Shown: positions 1 through 12,963 of the stretch, one piece after another | How the letters are laid out: the number at the start of each line of letters is the position of its first letter | How positions within the stretch are numbered: the first letter of the stretch is position 1 | Origin: Neocallimastix lanati (nom. inval.) | Lineage: Eukaryota; Neocallimastigomycota; Neocallimastigomycetes; Neocallimastigales; Neocallimastigaceae | Length of the DNA stretch: 50,000 nucleotides | Direction: 5' to 3' | Assembly (NCBI GenBank): GCA_016946835.1 | Contig: JACVTC010000022.1 | Coordinates: 790,001 to 840,000, forward strand | The notes under the pieces: model-generated | Told to the model about the DNA's origin: nothing | Database searches by the model: none | What the model saw: only the letters and a program-made list of their open reading frames with translations | Translations under genes and position numbers: made by a program

Positions 1-998
1 ATAGTATTATAAAATTTTATATACTGGATTTGGATATAGCATCCATTATAAGAATAGAGCATTCATAGTGGATTAAAAAAAAGGTTTCAACTTTAATTAC
101 TTCACTTTTAGTAGGTTTATGGAATATCAATTTTATTAAAAAGTTATATAAAATAAAATAAAAAAGCCCTTTTCTTTTCTTTTTTTTTTTTTTTTTTTTT
201 TATTTTTTTTTAGATACAATTTTTTCTTTTGTTTCTTTTTAAGTAAATATATATATATATATAAAAAAGAATATTCTTTTGAAGAAATAAAAAAAATGTA
301 CAAAAGAAGACCATTGCTATGATTTAATAATAAATAATAAAATATTTTAATATATTTTTTATAATTTTTTGCGGAAATTAAACCAAATAATGATGTTAAT
401 CGTAATATTATTGTCATAAATAATAGAAAATTTTTCTTTTTATGATAAATAAATAAATAAATAAATAAATAAATATAAAAAGTTTATTATGAAAAAATAA
501 AATCAAATATATAACAAGATTTACTACCAATTATAATTATTTAAAGTTTGGTGAAATGAATAAAGTAATCATCAATATTGTAATAAAATAAAAAATAAAA
601 AATAATAAAGTATTAGATGGAAATTCAATTAATAGATTGAATATAATAATAATAATAATTATAATAATAATTATAATAATATTATTATTAGTAAATAATA
701 ATAATAATAGTAAATAATAATAATAATAAATAATAATAATAATGATGATATTTTATGTAGTTCATTAATTAATAAAGTTAAATATATTTATCACATTCAA
801 TTTAACTTTATTTATTAATGAAATAGATTATTTAAACAATATCTCAAAAAAATATATATATATATGATAGTTTTATTATTTATTATTTATTATTAATAAA
901 TAAATGTAATAATTAATTATATTTATATTATTATACTTAAATATATTAATATATTTTATATATTTTATATATTTTATATATATATATATATTTTTTTT

Positions 999-1046
<48 letters not shown>

Positions 1047-2691
1047 TTTATTGTATTTAAATGGAGAGTGAGAGTAAATTTTCTAAAAAGGAAAAAAAAA
1101 AAAAAAAAAAAAAAAATAAAAATGAAAATTCTATTTATTTTAAAATTTATATTTTTAAAAATTTTTCATATAAATACAATAATATATAATATATATAATA
1201 AAACTTTTTTTTTTTTTTAAATGTAATTCTATAATACTTTACATAATTATTTCCGTATTTGTATCATTTAAATTTGGGAATACATTTTATTAAAAAAAAA
1301 AAAAAATAAATAAAATTAAAAATTAAAAAAAATAGATAGATAAATATTGGCATCTGCCGATAAGAAATAGGAAAAGTTTATATATATATATACTCAAATG
1401 GGTAGTTAGTGTAGTTGAAGTAATCAGTAGTTTTCTTATTGTTTCATTTTATATCTACATTTGATTAAATTAGAATTATTTTTATAAAAAAAAACATATA
1501 TAAAATAATTAATTAGTTAAAAAATTAATGAACAAACTAAGATCTTTTTAATAAAAAAAAAAAAAAAAAAGAAAAGAAAAAGAGCAAAAACCAAAAAAAA
1601 AAAAATAATTTAAATATAACAAGTGTAAAAATTTTTAATATTAATATACAATATAATAAAAAATTTATACAGAAAAAAAGTATATATATATATATAATCA
1701 AATTAATTTAAATATAATAAAAGTTTAAAAATTTTTAATATTAATTAATTCCGTAATAAACTTTTTTAATTTTAAGAAAATGATTTCTTAATATTTATTT
1801 TGCCTATAATTTTATTATTCTTGTCTTTTCTTCTTTTAGTAATTTAAAATTTTCTTATGTTATCAAATTATAAACAATTTTATTGATTAAAAAATATATA
1901 TATTTTTTTTTAGACTATCCCTTGTAAGTCTTCTTTTAGTAATTTAAAATTTTCTTATGTTATCAAATTATAAACAATTTTATTGATTAAAAAATATAGA
2001 TAAAGGAAAATTGTTAATTTACAAAAACAATTTAAATGCATATATTCAAATGGTTTAATTAATAATATTATCTAAACTTTTATACCTATAATTCTTTTTT
2101 TTTTTTTTTTATTTTTTATTTTTTTAAATTTTTATTATTATTAATAATTATTAAAATTTTTTTTTCTTATACATTAGAGACTTTTTTTTCTTTTTTTTTT
2201 TTTTTTTTTTTTTTGTATAATCCACTTTTATTATAACTAAAATTTTTATTTAATAAAGAAAAAAAAAAGGAATACGAAAACTTCTAAAAAATAAAGATAT
2301 ATAAATAGATATATATATTTTTTTATTATATAATAATATTTTAAAAGAGTAGTGTATCCATTTAATTTAATTAAAATGCTAATTATTATAAATAAATTAC
2401 ATATATATAAGAATATAAGATATATAATATTTTTTTTTTTTTTTTAAGTTGTTAGATTGAATTAAATTATTACTTAAAAATATATATATATTTTTTTTTA
2501 TCTTTAAAGATTTTTAAGGATAAATTATTTTTTGACTTTTAAAAATAATAAAAATTATTTTCAAAAAAAGTTTTTTTTTATTTTTTTTTAAATTATTAAA
2601 ATTTTAAAAATAATATATAGTTTTTTTTTTTTTTTTTTTTTTCTTCTTCTTCTTCTTCTAATAGTTCAAATAAATTATATTCATTCTTACT
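1..2691. other. AT-rich intergenic region
   Basis: No supportable gene. The stretch is made of A/T homopolymers, (TA)n and (TAA)n tracts and short scattered repeats. The only notable structure is a perfect 70-bp direct repeat (1829-1898 and 1929-1998, listed separately). A (TTC)n tract at about 2641-2658 lies just beyond the 3' end of the chitin synthase encoded on the minus strand. Bases 22-80 are slightly GC-richer than their surroundings, but every frame is quickly interrupted. Confidence 0.7.
1829..1998. repeat. Perfect 70-bp direct repeat, 100-bp period
   Basis: Bases 1829-1898 recur without a mismatch at 1929-1998. The 30 bases between the copies are a (TA)/T-run and a short unique piece. 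Identity over 70 bases indicates a recent local duplication. No coding content is visible. Confidence 0.85.
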
Positions 2692-3334
2692 TTATTCTTG
2701 AATAGGATATAATTGACCTTTCCATTTTTTAATATTGGTTTCCCATTTTTCAGTTAAGTTTCTTCTACGATCTTTTTCATAATCTGCCCACTTTCTTAAT
2801 GGTACCTGTTTAATATCAAAGGTTTCTTCCTTTTCAGCAGGTCCATGACCTGCACCATCATCTCCTTGTACCTTTCTTGTCTCACCCCAACTGAAATCAT
2901 CAAAGTGCCAGTAGGCATAGGTGGGTAAAACAAAGTTCCAAATGGGTAGAGCACATAAATAAATTAACATCCATGCAATATAAACTAATCTTCTACTAGT
3001 AATGGCTACTAATACTGCTGGTAACCCTAAAATACAGGCTAACATAATTAAGGGAACAATAGGAACTACTGGACCTATAAAGGAAACAATAATTAAAATG
3101 CTATTTTATTTTTTGTTTTTGTTTTTGTTTTTAATATACAGATATATATATATATATATATATATTTTTGTTTTGTTTTGTTTTGTTTTTTATTTAATAT
3201 TTTTAATTCATAAATATATATAATAAAAATAAAGATTTAATAAAGATTTATTAGTAAAGATTTAATAATGTTAATTAATAGGTTCATATAATCATTAGTT
3301 ATATTATTATTTATATAAAAATTTTTAATATTTA

Positions 3335-3366
<32 letters not shown>

Positions 3367-6184
3367 CTTACAAAGTAAATATAATAGCTGCAGGTAAAGT
3401 TAATGTACCAAATAATTCTAAAGCAATGACAAATTGCATAGAGAAACAGAAGATACCACATAATTGTCTAACGAAAACAAGTTCAAATAAGTTGTGAATG
3501 GTACTATTAATCCATCTTCTTCTTTGACTAAGTAATACTGGGAAGGTATCTGGAACCATGGTTTTACAGTAGGCTTTAGGAACAAACATAAGTTTACGAG
3601 ATGGGAATGTCTTAAGCATAAGGGTGGTTAAGAAACGATCTTCTCCAAGGAATAATAAATTCTTTTCATGTAACGTTTCAACAACATTTTGTGAATAGTC
3701 CTGAATAATATTTGGATGGGAAATAATGGGTTGCCAGTAGCCATCGTCTAATGGTGCCTTTATTCTATACATACAGAAACAACCGGGTAAGCAGGTAACA
3801 CCACCAAAAATGGATTCGAACGCTTTACTCATATGATGCGAGATATAGTATTCAAAAACTTGAATCTTCGTCACCCAGGAATCCGATTTATTTGAAATTC
3901 TCGTTTCACCACAGAGACCCATAATCATAGGATCATCCACCATAGCTGCTACTAATCTAGCTAAGGAATCTGGGGCCACCTTCGTATCGGCATCCACCAT
4001 CAATATAATTTCAAAAAGATCCGGGGTGATACCCATTAAGGTATGAATTTTTGTGAAGAGATCAAATTCTAATGGAACCATCGGATCATTGAAAAGTACC
4101 TTTTGGAAGAAATTCATCACAATAATTTGTGAATCACGTTTACCTCTATTACCTGGTTTGGCTGCCTTCTGCTCACTTTCGGTACCACATTTGACAACAA
4201 CCACAATAGGGGTCCTATTAAACCAACCCACATAAACTTGCGCCTTATTATGTCTCTTCGTACCATCCGCAATTGCAATGTAACTTTGTGGAATGGGGAC
4301 GGGTGGATAACGTTTATCTAAGGTAATCATATCAATAATAATTTCCGGAGTAGTCTTGGTATTACCTTCTCCTTTAATTAAACCATCGGCTACAACAAAT
4401 AATAGCTTATAGTTGTTATCGTACATTGTTTTTGAGAGGGATTCCAACGTGGTTCTAATACCCGACTCATTTTCAGAATAACAGGTAACTAAAAGTACGG
4501 TATAGATATCTCCATATTCATCTAAATAAATGTTGGATGGAGCATCCAGTCCAGAGGCATACGATTGATTATTAATGATGGTGTCATCATGATCATTATC
4601 CCTACCAAAGGTAAACGGACTTTCTAAGTCTTCCCAAGAGGTAGATCTAACCATACCTGGCTTATTGGTATCCTTCTTTTCTAATTTACCAAGACGATGA
4701 GAAATAAGCCAACTGAAGATGACGGCTAAAAAGAATTTCGTTAAAACGTACAACAGAATAACAAATACGGAGGTATTCATGGCGGTCGTGGCAAAGAAAC
4801 AACCGGAATTCTGATGATTTAATTGACCAACGGGGAAGAGTTCTGAAATACATTGTGACGCATTGATACCATCCTCCGTTTGATAGAATTTACGAGTGGC
4901 ATCTCGTTGAGTATAGGAACTTAAGAGACTACTGATCGATTTACCCAAAAATTTTGAGGTTGATTTCATATATTCGGATACATCCGCTACCTTACCGTTA
5001 ATTAAAATACGATTACCGGATTGAAGTTCATCCCAGTTATACGTCACTCTACCCAGGAATTTCATGGATTTTTGAATGGTAAAGCAATGATTTAGCATGG
5101 TGGATGAACTACTCCAGGATACTGTACATGGATAGGTTGACATCGTCAGCTTATTCTTTTTAGCAAGATCGGTACAGCTCTTCGGATAGGTGCTGACATC
5201 TTGTCGTCGGAAGAGAGGAGACGCATCCTTTCCGGTATAATTTGCAAATATTTCGGTGGCATAGGTATCCCCACTTTTTTCTAAATAGTCGGTTAAATCA
5301 TAGAGGTCACCATGGATAATGAAAACGTGTGGTTTATAGTCTGTTCTATACTTGGATACTTCTGTAATAGAAAAGGTTGGAATTGGATCCTTTTTACAGA
5401 AGGTGGTGGTAAAGGAATAGGTAAAGAAACCAAGTAAAACACAAAGTAAAAAGATTAAGAGACAGAGCGTAACTTTTTCTCTCCAGGCTTTTTGAACCAT
5501 AGGCGAAGTCATACCACCATACTTTTTAAGCATAAAGGAAGGAATCCAACAGGTCATAATGGCCGTCGTTAAAGACCACCAACCCATACCAAAACAACAA
5601 TTATCTTCAGGTTTACCTTCACGATTTTCATATTGAGTAGAGATTTGCGGTTTATCGAGAACCACTTGTTTTCCTAAGAAAAGATTAGGATCTTTTGATA
5701 GTGATTTCACATTATAACTGGTATGACGTTGGATACGACTTGAAGTTCTACTAACAATACGAATACTCTTATCATTCACATTATCACTGATGGTGAGATG
5801 AGCACTGGAACTGAAATCATCATTTATACTATTGGAACTATTAATATCCGTATTCTGTTTACGACTTACATTTCTAGGAGGTGCCACAGGATGTAGATGA
5901 ACATGTACATTAGCTTGTTTTTGTTTTTCTTCCGGAAGAAACTCATTATCCCCATTATTCAAACAATATAAATTATGCTTATTAACATCTTCTGGGGAAA
6001 GAGCATACGGTGATTTATAGGATTCATTAAATCTAATATCCATTTCATTAAGTAATTCTGTCGTTAGAGAAAGTCTTGGATTTTTATCTTCTCCTTCTCC
6101 TCCTCCTCCATCTGAAATTTCAATTCTTATCCGGTTGTCCTTCACAACAACAGGAGTATCGGAATTATCTTCTTGATCACTCAT
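2692..6184 (-). CDS. Chitin synthase, class IV-like (division 2), two exons
   Basis: Membrane enzyme that polymerises UDP-N-acetylglucosamine into chitin for the cell wall. Exon 1 is 6184-3372 and exon 2 is 3100-2692. The GTAAGT donor and TAG acceptor join in phase 2 through a Phe codon (TT|C), giving 1073 residues. Residues 1-200 are a hydrophilic cytosolic tail. A membrane segment lies at about 239-258, a cytochrome b5-like stretch (HVFIIHGDLYDLTDYLE) at about 286-302, and another membrane segment at about 466-494. The GT2 catalytic domain starts near 560 with DAD at 731-733, LPGCFCMYRI near 799, GEDRF at 847 and QRRRW at 887. Several C-terminal membrane spans follow, then the conserved YWHFDDFSWGETR. 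All catalytic motifs are intact and there is no myosin motor, so it is not class V/VII. It is clearly more diverged from the other two chitin synthases here than they are from each other, and it lacks their N-terminal intron. The start is the ATG after a poly-T/A-rich leader. Confidence 0.95.
3101..3371 (-). other. Intron in the minus-strand chitin synthase
   Basis: 271 nt, donor GTAAGT (reading from 3371) and acceptor AAAATAG (ending at 3101). Removing it joins the codon TT|C and restores an unbroken membrane segment (FTFILIIVSFIGPVVP) of the kind expected after LPAAI in class IV enzymes. It holds poly-T, (TA)n and (GTTTT)n tracts. The small open frames inside it are chance. Confidence 0.9.
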
Positions 6185-6722
6185 TTATTTAATTTTAATT
6201 TTTTTTTTTTTTTTTTCTTCTTTAAATCTCTCTCTCTTTTTTTTTTTTTTTTTTAATTGCGGTTAGAAAATAAATATATTTAAAAAAAAAAAAAAAAAGA
6301 TATTTTTGATGTATTAAATATTCCAATTATAATTATTTTAAATTACTATTACGAGACTGTAGTAAATGAAAAATAATATATATATATATAAATATATAAA
6401 TATATATTAATAATAAACTTTATTTTTAATATAATATAAATATTGATTTTTTTTTTTTACTTTAGTATATATGTATATTGTATATTTTAAGTTCAAAAAT
6501 TTATATATAAATGATATATATATATGGTATTTCCAATAGTAATATCATTATTATAGGTTCTATTTGCTTATTATTATTTTAATATTATTATTATAATAAA
6601 TAAATAATATATATATATATAAATTAGTATTAATATTATTTTTTTTTATTCATATAAATATTAATATATATATATTCAATAATTTTGATCTATAGAATAA
6701 GTATTACTAAGCTTATAATTTT

Positions 6723-6755
<33 letters not shown>

Positions 6756-7286
6756 TAATATAATAATATAATATTTATATAATATTTGTTTTGAATTTTC
6801 ATGTTGTTATATAAAAAAGGTTATTTTTTTTTTTTTTTAATAATCTTTATCAATAAAATAAATATTACTAAGTTTAAAAAAAAATTTTTTTTCATATAAT
6901 CTTTTTTTTTTTTTATTAATAAAATATTTATGTATTATTTGTTTCGTATTTTCAGGTTATTATATAAATATTAATTTTTTTTTTTTTTTTTAGTGATTTA
7001 ATTGAATATATCATATCTTTCAACTTCTTTGAGCATATATATAATATTTATTGTTTTATTGTTATATATATATATGTAGAATGATATGAGTAATAAAAAA
7101 AAATAATTACAATTCCAAAATAATAGAATGAAAAATTAAAAGATATTCATTGTTGATAAAGTAATGAAGACTAAAATTTTTTTTTAAAAAAAAAAAAAAT
7201 GAAAAAGATAAAACTATAAAAATCAAAAATTCAATAAAGAAAAAAAAAAAAATAAAATAAAATAAAAATAAGAAATATATAATAAA

Positions 7287-7328
<42 letters not shown>

Positions 7329-7779
7329 TTAAAAAACAATAATTTAAAAATATTTTAAAAAAAAAATTTTTTTTTTAAATGTGATATAATTTATTTCAAT
7401 GGAATATTAATAAAAGTATATTTTTATATAATTAAAACAAAATTAAAGACATAATTATGAACCTTATTCTATTTTAATCTAAAATTAAGATTTAAATAGT
7501 TAATTTTTTTTTTTTTTTTTTTAAAAAAAATAAGTAAATAATATTAATAATAATGAAATTGTTTAATGAATTAATATATTTAATTAAAAATATATGTACC
7601 AAGATATTATTAAAAGTTTAAATATAAAACAAATTATGTTAAAATATTGAAAATATAACTTTTTTTCTTTTCAATGATTTAATATATATATTTAAATAAT
7701 AATGATAATAATAATCTTAGTGGAAAAATATATAAATGTATGTATAAAAAATTATTAAAAATATATATATATATTATTA

Positions 7780-7811
<32 letters not shown>

Positions 7812-7963
7812 ATGCATAATAAATTATTAAAAAAAAAAGTTATATTTTTAATAAGCAATGTTATTTAAACATTGCTTATTAAAGAGTAAATAGTAATTTT
7901 TAAAATTATTAATGATTAATAATAAATGGTAAATAATTAACATTTTATATTATTATATATTTT

Positions 7964-7997
<34 letters not shown>

Positions 7998-8151
7998 TTT
8001 CACTGTTCATTATAAACTATTATAAATTTTAATGTGAAATACTATTGGAAAAAAATAAATTAAAATAATAATAATTATTTTTAAAGTTTTCATTTTCATT
8101 TTTAAATTTTTTTATGTTATATTAAAAATTTAATGTTAAAAAAAAAAATAA

Positions 8152-8186
<35 letters not shown>

Positions 8187-8723
8187 TAATTAATTAATTA
8201 ATTAAACCTTAAACTATTAAATGATTTTATAGTATTAGGTGTCATGTAAGATATTCCTTTTTCTTCCATATAATATTATTAGATATTATTTAAGATTTAT
8301 TATTTAATTTTTTAAAAACATAATTGTAATAATAATATAAAAAAAAAAAAAATCTCAAAATAAGAAATGCTTCATTTAAAATAAAATTAATGAAATCTTT
8401 AAATTTTATTTATTATTTAAATACTTTAAGGTTTAATTAATTTTTTTTTTTTTTTTTTGAAATAAAACATAATAAAATAATAAATTGTAATAATATATAA
8501 TAATAATATAATATATATGAAATACCTAAATAATGAATAATAATATATAATAAATAGTAATAATTATAATAAATAGTAATAATTAATAATAAATTATAAT
8601 AATAATATATAATTATAATAAAATAAATGTAATAATAATTATAATAAATAAACTCTTTTATTATTGATATGCTTTTATAATTTTAATTATTAAGTAAACT
8701 AATCATATTTTATTGACTAAAAA

Positions 8724-9068
8724 ATTAAAAACTATTTATAAGATTATTTATTGTTTAATTTTTGTTACATATTATCCACATACTAATCATAATTTATTAT
8801 TTATTTATTTATTTAATATATATTATCAATTAATTGTTTATTTAAATTTTTGTCTCTTCATTCATTTAATTATCATATTTACAAATCATTATTATTAATT
8901 AAAAACTATTTATAAAATTATTTATTTAATCTTTGTTACATATTATCCACATACTAATCATAATTTATTATTTATTTATTTAATATATATTATTAATTAA
9001 TTGTTTATTTAGATTTTTATCTCTTCATTCATTTAATTATCATATTTACAAATCATTATTATTAATTA
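8724..9068. repeat. Tandem duplication, about 173-bp unit
   Basis: The segment 8724-8896 is repeated at 8897-9068 with a few substitutions and small indels. Both copies contain TTACATATTATCCACATACT and a TCTCTTCATTCATTTAATT stretch. Neither copy keeps a common reading frame, so this is noncoding. Confidence 0.8.
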
Positions 9069-9444
9069 TTAATAATTAATTATTATGAATTATGAATTAT
9101 CTAATTATTTATAACTAATTGTTTATTAGTTTTTTTCTTTTTTCATATTTCGTATTTATTAAATAATATTTCTTGTTTATTAAATATTATTTTTTTTCTT
9201 ATTAAATATTATTTACTATTTAAAAAGTATTATTTATTATTTATTAAATATTATTTATTTATTATTTATTATGTTCTTTATCTAATATATTTATATCTTT
9301 TATCAATAGATAAAAAGAAAAAATCTATAATAATAATAAAAAAAAAAAGCTCAAAACTTTTTGTTTATTATATATATTAAATAAAATACAAATAAATAAA
9401 TAAATAAATAAATAATATTAATAAATATTCTATATTAAATAACT

Positions 9445-9609
9445 TATATATTTTATTTTTATATAATATAAAATGTTTAAAAATAAATGAATAAATATTT
9501 AAATATTTAAATTATATTTTTTTAATGATATATTTTATTTTTATATAATATAAAATTTTTAAAAATAAATGAATAAATATTTAAATATTTAAATTATATT
9601 TTTTTAATG
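9445..9609. repeat. Tandem duplication, about 82-bp unit
   Basis: Two nearly identical AT-only copies lie side by side (about 9445-9526 and 9527-9609), just beyond the 3' end of the Asn/Gln-rich gene on the minus strand. Confidence 0.8.
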
Positions 9610-9659
9610 ATTGATTAAAAATAATAAAAAATAATAATAAAAAAAAAAAAAAAAAAGGA

Positions 9660-10168
9660 CTACATTTTATAATAGTATAATGTTTGTTGTGGTTGTTCTT
9701 GATAAAAAGTTACTTGTTGAGGTTGTGATGGATATGAATTATATGGTAAAATTTGTTGTTGTGGTTGCTGTAGTTGGTAGATATATGGTAATTCATTGGA
9801 TAATTGTAAATAAATGATAGATTCAGTAGAAGAAGAAGGAGAAATAGGTCTAATAATATTGTATGAAGAAGGCATAGTTTCATTATAATTGTTAGTCATA
9901 GTATATGGCTTTATTAAGTCATTATTTAGGGAAAAAGAAACATTTGGAATAGTAACAGTAGAATTTGACATTATTGAAGAATCAGTATCAGTATTAGTAT
10001 AAGTTACCATTGAAGAATTTGAATTACTAATATTAAATTTTATTGTCTCATTAGAAATAGATTCTGGAGATGGAAAAGAATTACTAATATTTGACCCTTT
10101 TTTGAAATTATTACTATTATTACAATTATTAATATTATTGTTATTATTAATTTTAATATTAATATTAC

Positions 10169-10202
<34 letters not shown>

Positions 10203-10988
10203 TTGTTTATGTTTCTTTTCATTTTCAAATTTATTTAAAGATTTTTCAATTTTATTCATAATATCTCCCTCATATTTGCAGACATCAGAATATTTTTTAC
10301 TGAAACAAATTTCTTTCCAAATATTATTAATATGTGTACTATTTATGCAATTTGGTCTTCCACCGGTTTTCTTAAGAATAACACTCCATAAAATTTTTAT
10401 TTCAGCAGGCGTCTTTGCTACTTTTGAAAGTGATTTACATAAACGTTCATAAGATGGTTTAATTTCAAATTCTTCAAGTTGATCTAAAACTTTTGCACAT
10501 ATTAAATAACGATAGGCTTCTATTAAATTTATATGATTAAATATAAATAAAAATAAAAATAAAATAAAAACTTAATAAAATGTTGATTTTTTATTATTTT
10601 AATATGTAATACTATTAATTTAATACATTATTATTATATTACTGTCAGCTTTATATAATAATAATAAAATACTTACGAGCTCTATATTAGATTTTTTTTT
10701 TATTATAATTTTTTTTTTTAAAATATATATATGTTTATATTTAATAAGGTATGTATCATTAGTAATTATATATAATATTATAAATTATAATTCAGTAATC
10801 ATTATATTAATGAATATATAAATAGATATTTACTGTGAAATATTCCATTTCATTTTTATATATTGGTTGAAGGTATAACCTTGCTTTTTATATTCTTTTA
10901 AATTAAGTGAAATTTGAATATCTTTTACTAAAGCAACAAATTTCTTTTGTTTTTCAAAATAAAATGAGGATATATTTGTATTACTCAT
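9660..10988 (-). CDS. Putative HTH DNA-binding protein with Asn/Gln-rich tail
   Basis: Three exons: 10988-10834, a 5-nt microexon 10681-10677, and 10519-9660, total 339 residues ending in TAG. Exon 1 is open for 51 codons plus 2 nt, then GTAAAT. Exon 3 begins after TTTAATAG. Direct joining of exons 1 and 3 runs into a stop within about 15 codons. The microexon AGCTC, flanked by AATATAG and GTAAGT, restores the frame and reads WNISQAQAYRYL (residues 48-59). The motif GYTFNQYIKMKWNISQAQAY resembles the helix-turn-helix of bacterial proteins with a G-Y-x-x-F-x-x-Y...W-x-I-S...A-Y pattern; that match is from memory. Residues about 60-140 are compact and helical-looking (PSYERLCKSL, GGRPNCINSTHINNIWKEIC). 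Poly-Asn follows at about 161-193, then a Ser/Asn- and Gln/Pro/Tyr-rich tail that resembles an activation or low-complexity region. I do not recognise the full protein. A transcriptional regulator is an inference. Confidence 0.75.
10677..10681 (-). other. Predicted 5-nt microexon (AGCTC)
   Basis: The five bases lie between an acceptor AATATAG (10683-10682 = AG) and a perfect donor GTAAGT (10676-10671). Five bases supply the +2 shift needed between exon 1 (phase 2) and exon 3. The join produces CA|A GCT C|AA, reading Gln-Ala-Gln in the middle of a recognisable helix-turn-helix. Flanking introns are 152 nt (10833-10682) and 157 nt (10676-10520). Confidence 0.7.
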
Positions 10989-11169
10989 TTTTTTTTTTTT
11001 TTTTTTTTTTTGATATATTATACTTTTTTAATTAATATATATATATAAATGGTTTCTATAATAATAATAATTATTATTATTATTATTATTTTATATTATT
11101 ATTTTGTTATTTTGTTATTTTATTTCTTTTCTCTTATTATTATTATTATTTTATTTATTTTTTTTTCTC

Positions 11170-11367
<198 letters not shown>

Positions 11368-11555
11368 TATATAATTATTTTGTTATTTTATTTTTTTTTC
11401 TCTTATTATTATTATTTTTATTATATAATACTTTAATATTTCAATAACGTTTTAACCAAATTTTTATATACAATTTATTAAAAAGTTTCCTTTTTTTTTC
11501 TTTTTTCTTTTGAAAATAATATTTAAAATAATAATAAAAAAAAAAAAAAAAAAAA

Positions 11556-11586
<31 letters not shown>

Positions 11587-12230
11587 GAAAGAAAAAATCT
11601 ATTTATATAAAATATTATAATTTTATTTATAATATTAACAATTGTTTTTTGCTAAAAAGTATCATACATGTAAACTTTTTTAATTTTTAATATTTTTTTT
11701 AATAAAAAAACAATAACTTTTTATTAAAATATTGTTAATCTATTTTTATTATTTAAACCGTTAATATTAAATTAATAGTATAATATAAAATAAAAAAAAA
11801 TAATATAAAAATAAATTTTTTTTTTTTTTATTTCATTTTAATTATAATTATTGATTTTATTAAAATAAAAAAAAAATAAATAAAAAAAAAAAAAAAAAAA
11901 CGGTAATTTCTATAATTTAACAATACATAAAAACAATAATTAAGTTATTTTTGGAAATTTGTATTGTTAAATAAACAGAATAAAATATTTAAAAAATTAA
12001 TTATTTACATTTATATATATATAAATATTTTAAATTTAAATAAATATTTATTAATTTTAGTTATACTACGTAGGACAATAATTTTTAATAATATAATAAA
12101 TATTTATTAATAAAAAATAATAATAATAATATTAATAGTTTAAGGTATGAAGACAGTTGGTAGTTAAATTTAGAAAAAACATATTATATTAATATAAAGA
12201 AATAATAATAATTATAATAAATAATAATAA

Positions 12231-12266
<36 letters not shown>

Positions 12267-12492
12267 GTTAATATTTGTTTATTTTATATAATTAATCTTT
12301 TTTATATATTTATTATTATAAAAAATTATAAATGATAATATTTTTTCTAATAATATAATAAAGATAATTTTTTTATATACAAAATTTTGAATTATAATAT
12401 TTTCCATTAATTGTTCTAGTTTCAATGCTACAAAATATATATATATATATATTTATAGTAATAGTAATTTTTTATCCCTATTTCTTATTACT

Positions 12493-12528
<36 letters not shown>

Positions 12529-12540
12529 CAATAAAATCAA

Positions 12541-12727
12541 TTTACCGTACATATAAATAAAAGTTGTTTTTAACAAATTTTTAATTTATTACTCCAAGAA
12601 ATTATATTACCCATTTCATAACTATAATTTTGAAAAATGATATTTAATTATTGAAAAAAAAAAAAAAAAAAAAAAAAAAATAGAAGTACTTATAATAGCT
12701 AATAATAATAATAATAATAATAATAGC

Positions 12728-12773
<46 letters not shown>

Positions 12774-12963
12774 TAGCAATAATATTAATTTATCCGTTAC
12801 ATATAAATAAAAGTTGTTTTTAATTTTTAACAAATATTTAATTTATTACTCCAAGACATTATATTTTTATTTTCCATATATTACCCATTTCAATACTATA
12901 ATTTCGAAAAATGTTATTTAATTATTGAAACGAAAAAAAAAAAAAAAAAAAAAAAAAAATAGT
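12541..12963. repeat. Diverged direct repeat, two copies
   Basis: Both copies (about 12541-12682 and 12790-12963) carry ACATATAAATAAAAGTTG, TTTATTACTCCAAGA, TTACCCATTTCA and a GAAAAATG...TTTAATTATTGAAA block ending in poly-A. A more decayed relative may lie at about 13225-13330 (TTTCATTACTATAATTTTGA). This looks like an old dispersed element; no coding content was seen. Confidence 0.65.

Larger units (their letters stand above)
6185..9659. other. AT-rich intergenic region
   Basis: About 3.5 kb with no supportable gene: homopolymers, (TAA)n, (TA)n and (TTTA)-rich DNA. It contains two local tandem duplications (8724-9068 and 9445-9609, listed separately). The open frame near 8713-8898 lies inside one of these duplications and does not look like protein. 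Confidence 0.7.

Noticed and set aside
3002-3223. 73-aa plus-strand open frame
   Set aside because: It overlaps exon 2 and the intron of the minus-strand chitin synthase, and its second half is homopolymer-like.
8713-8898. 61-aa open frame
   Set aside because: It lies in a tandem duplication whose second copy does not keep the frame. Composition is that of AT-rich noncoding DNA.
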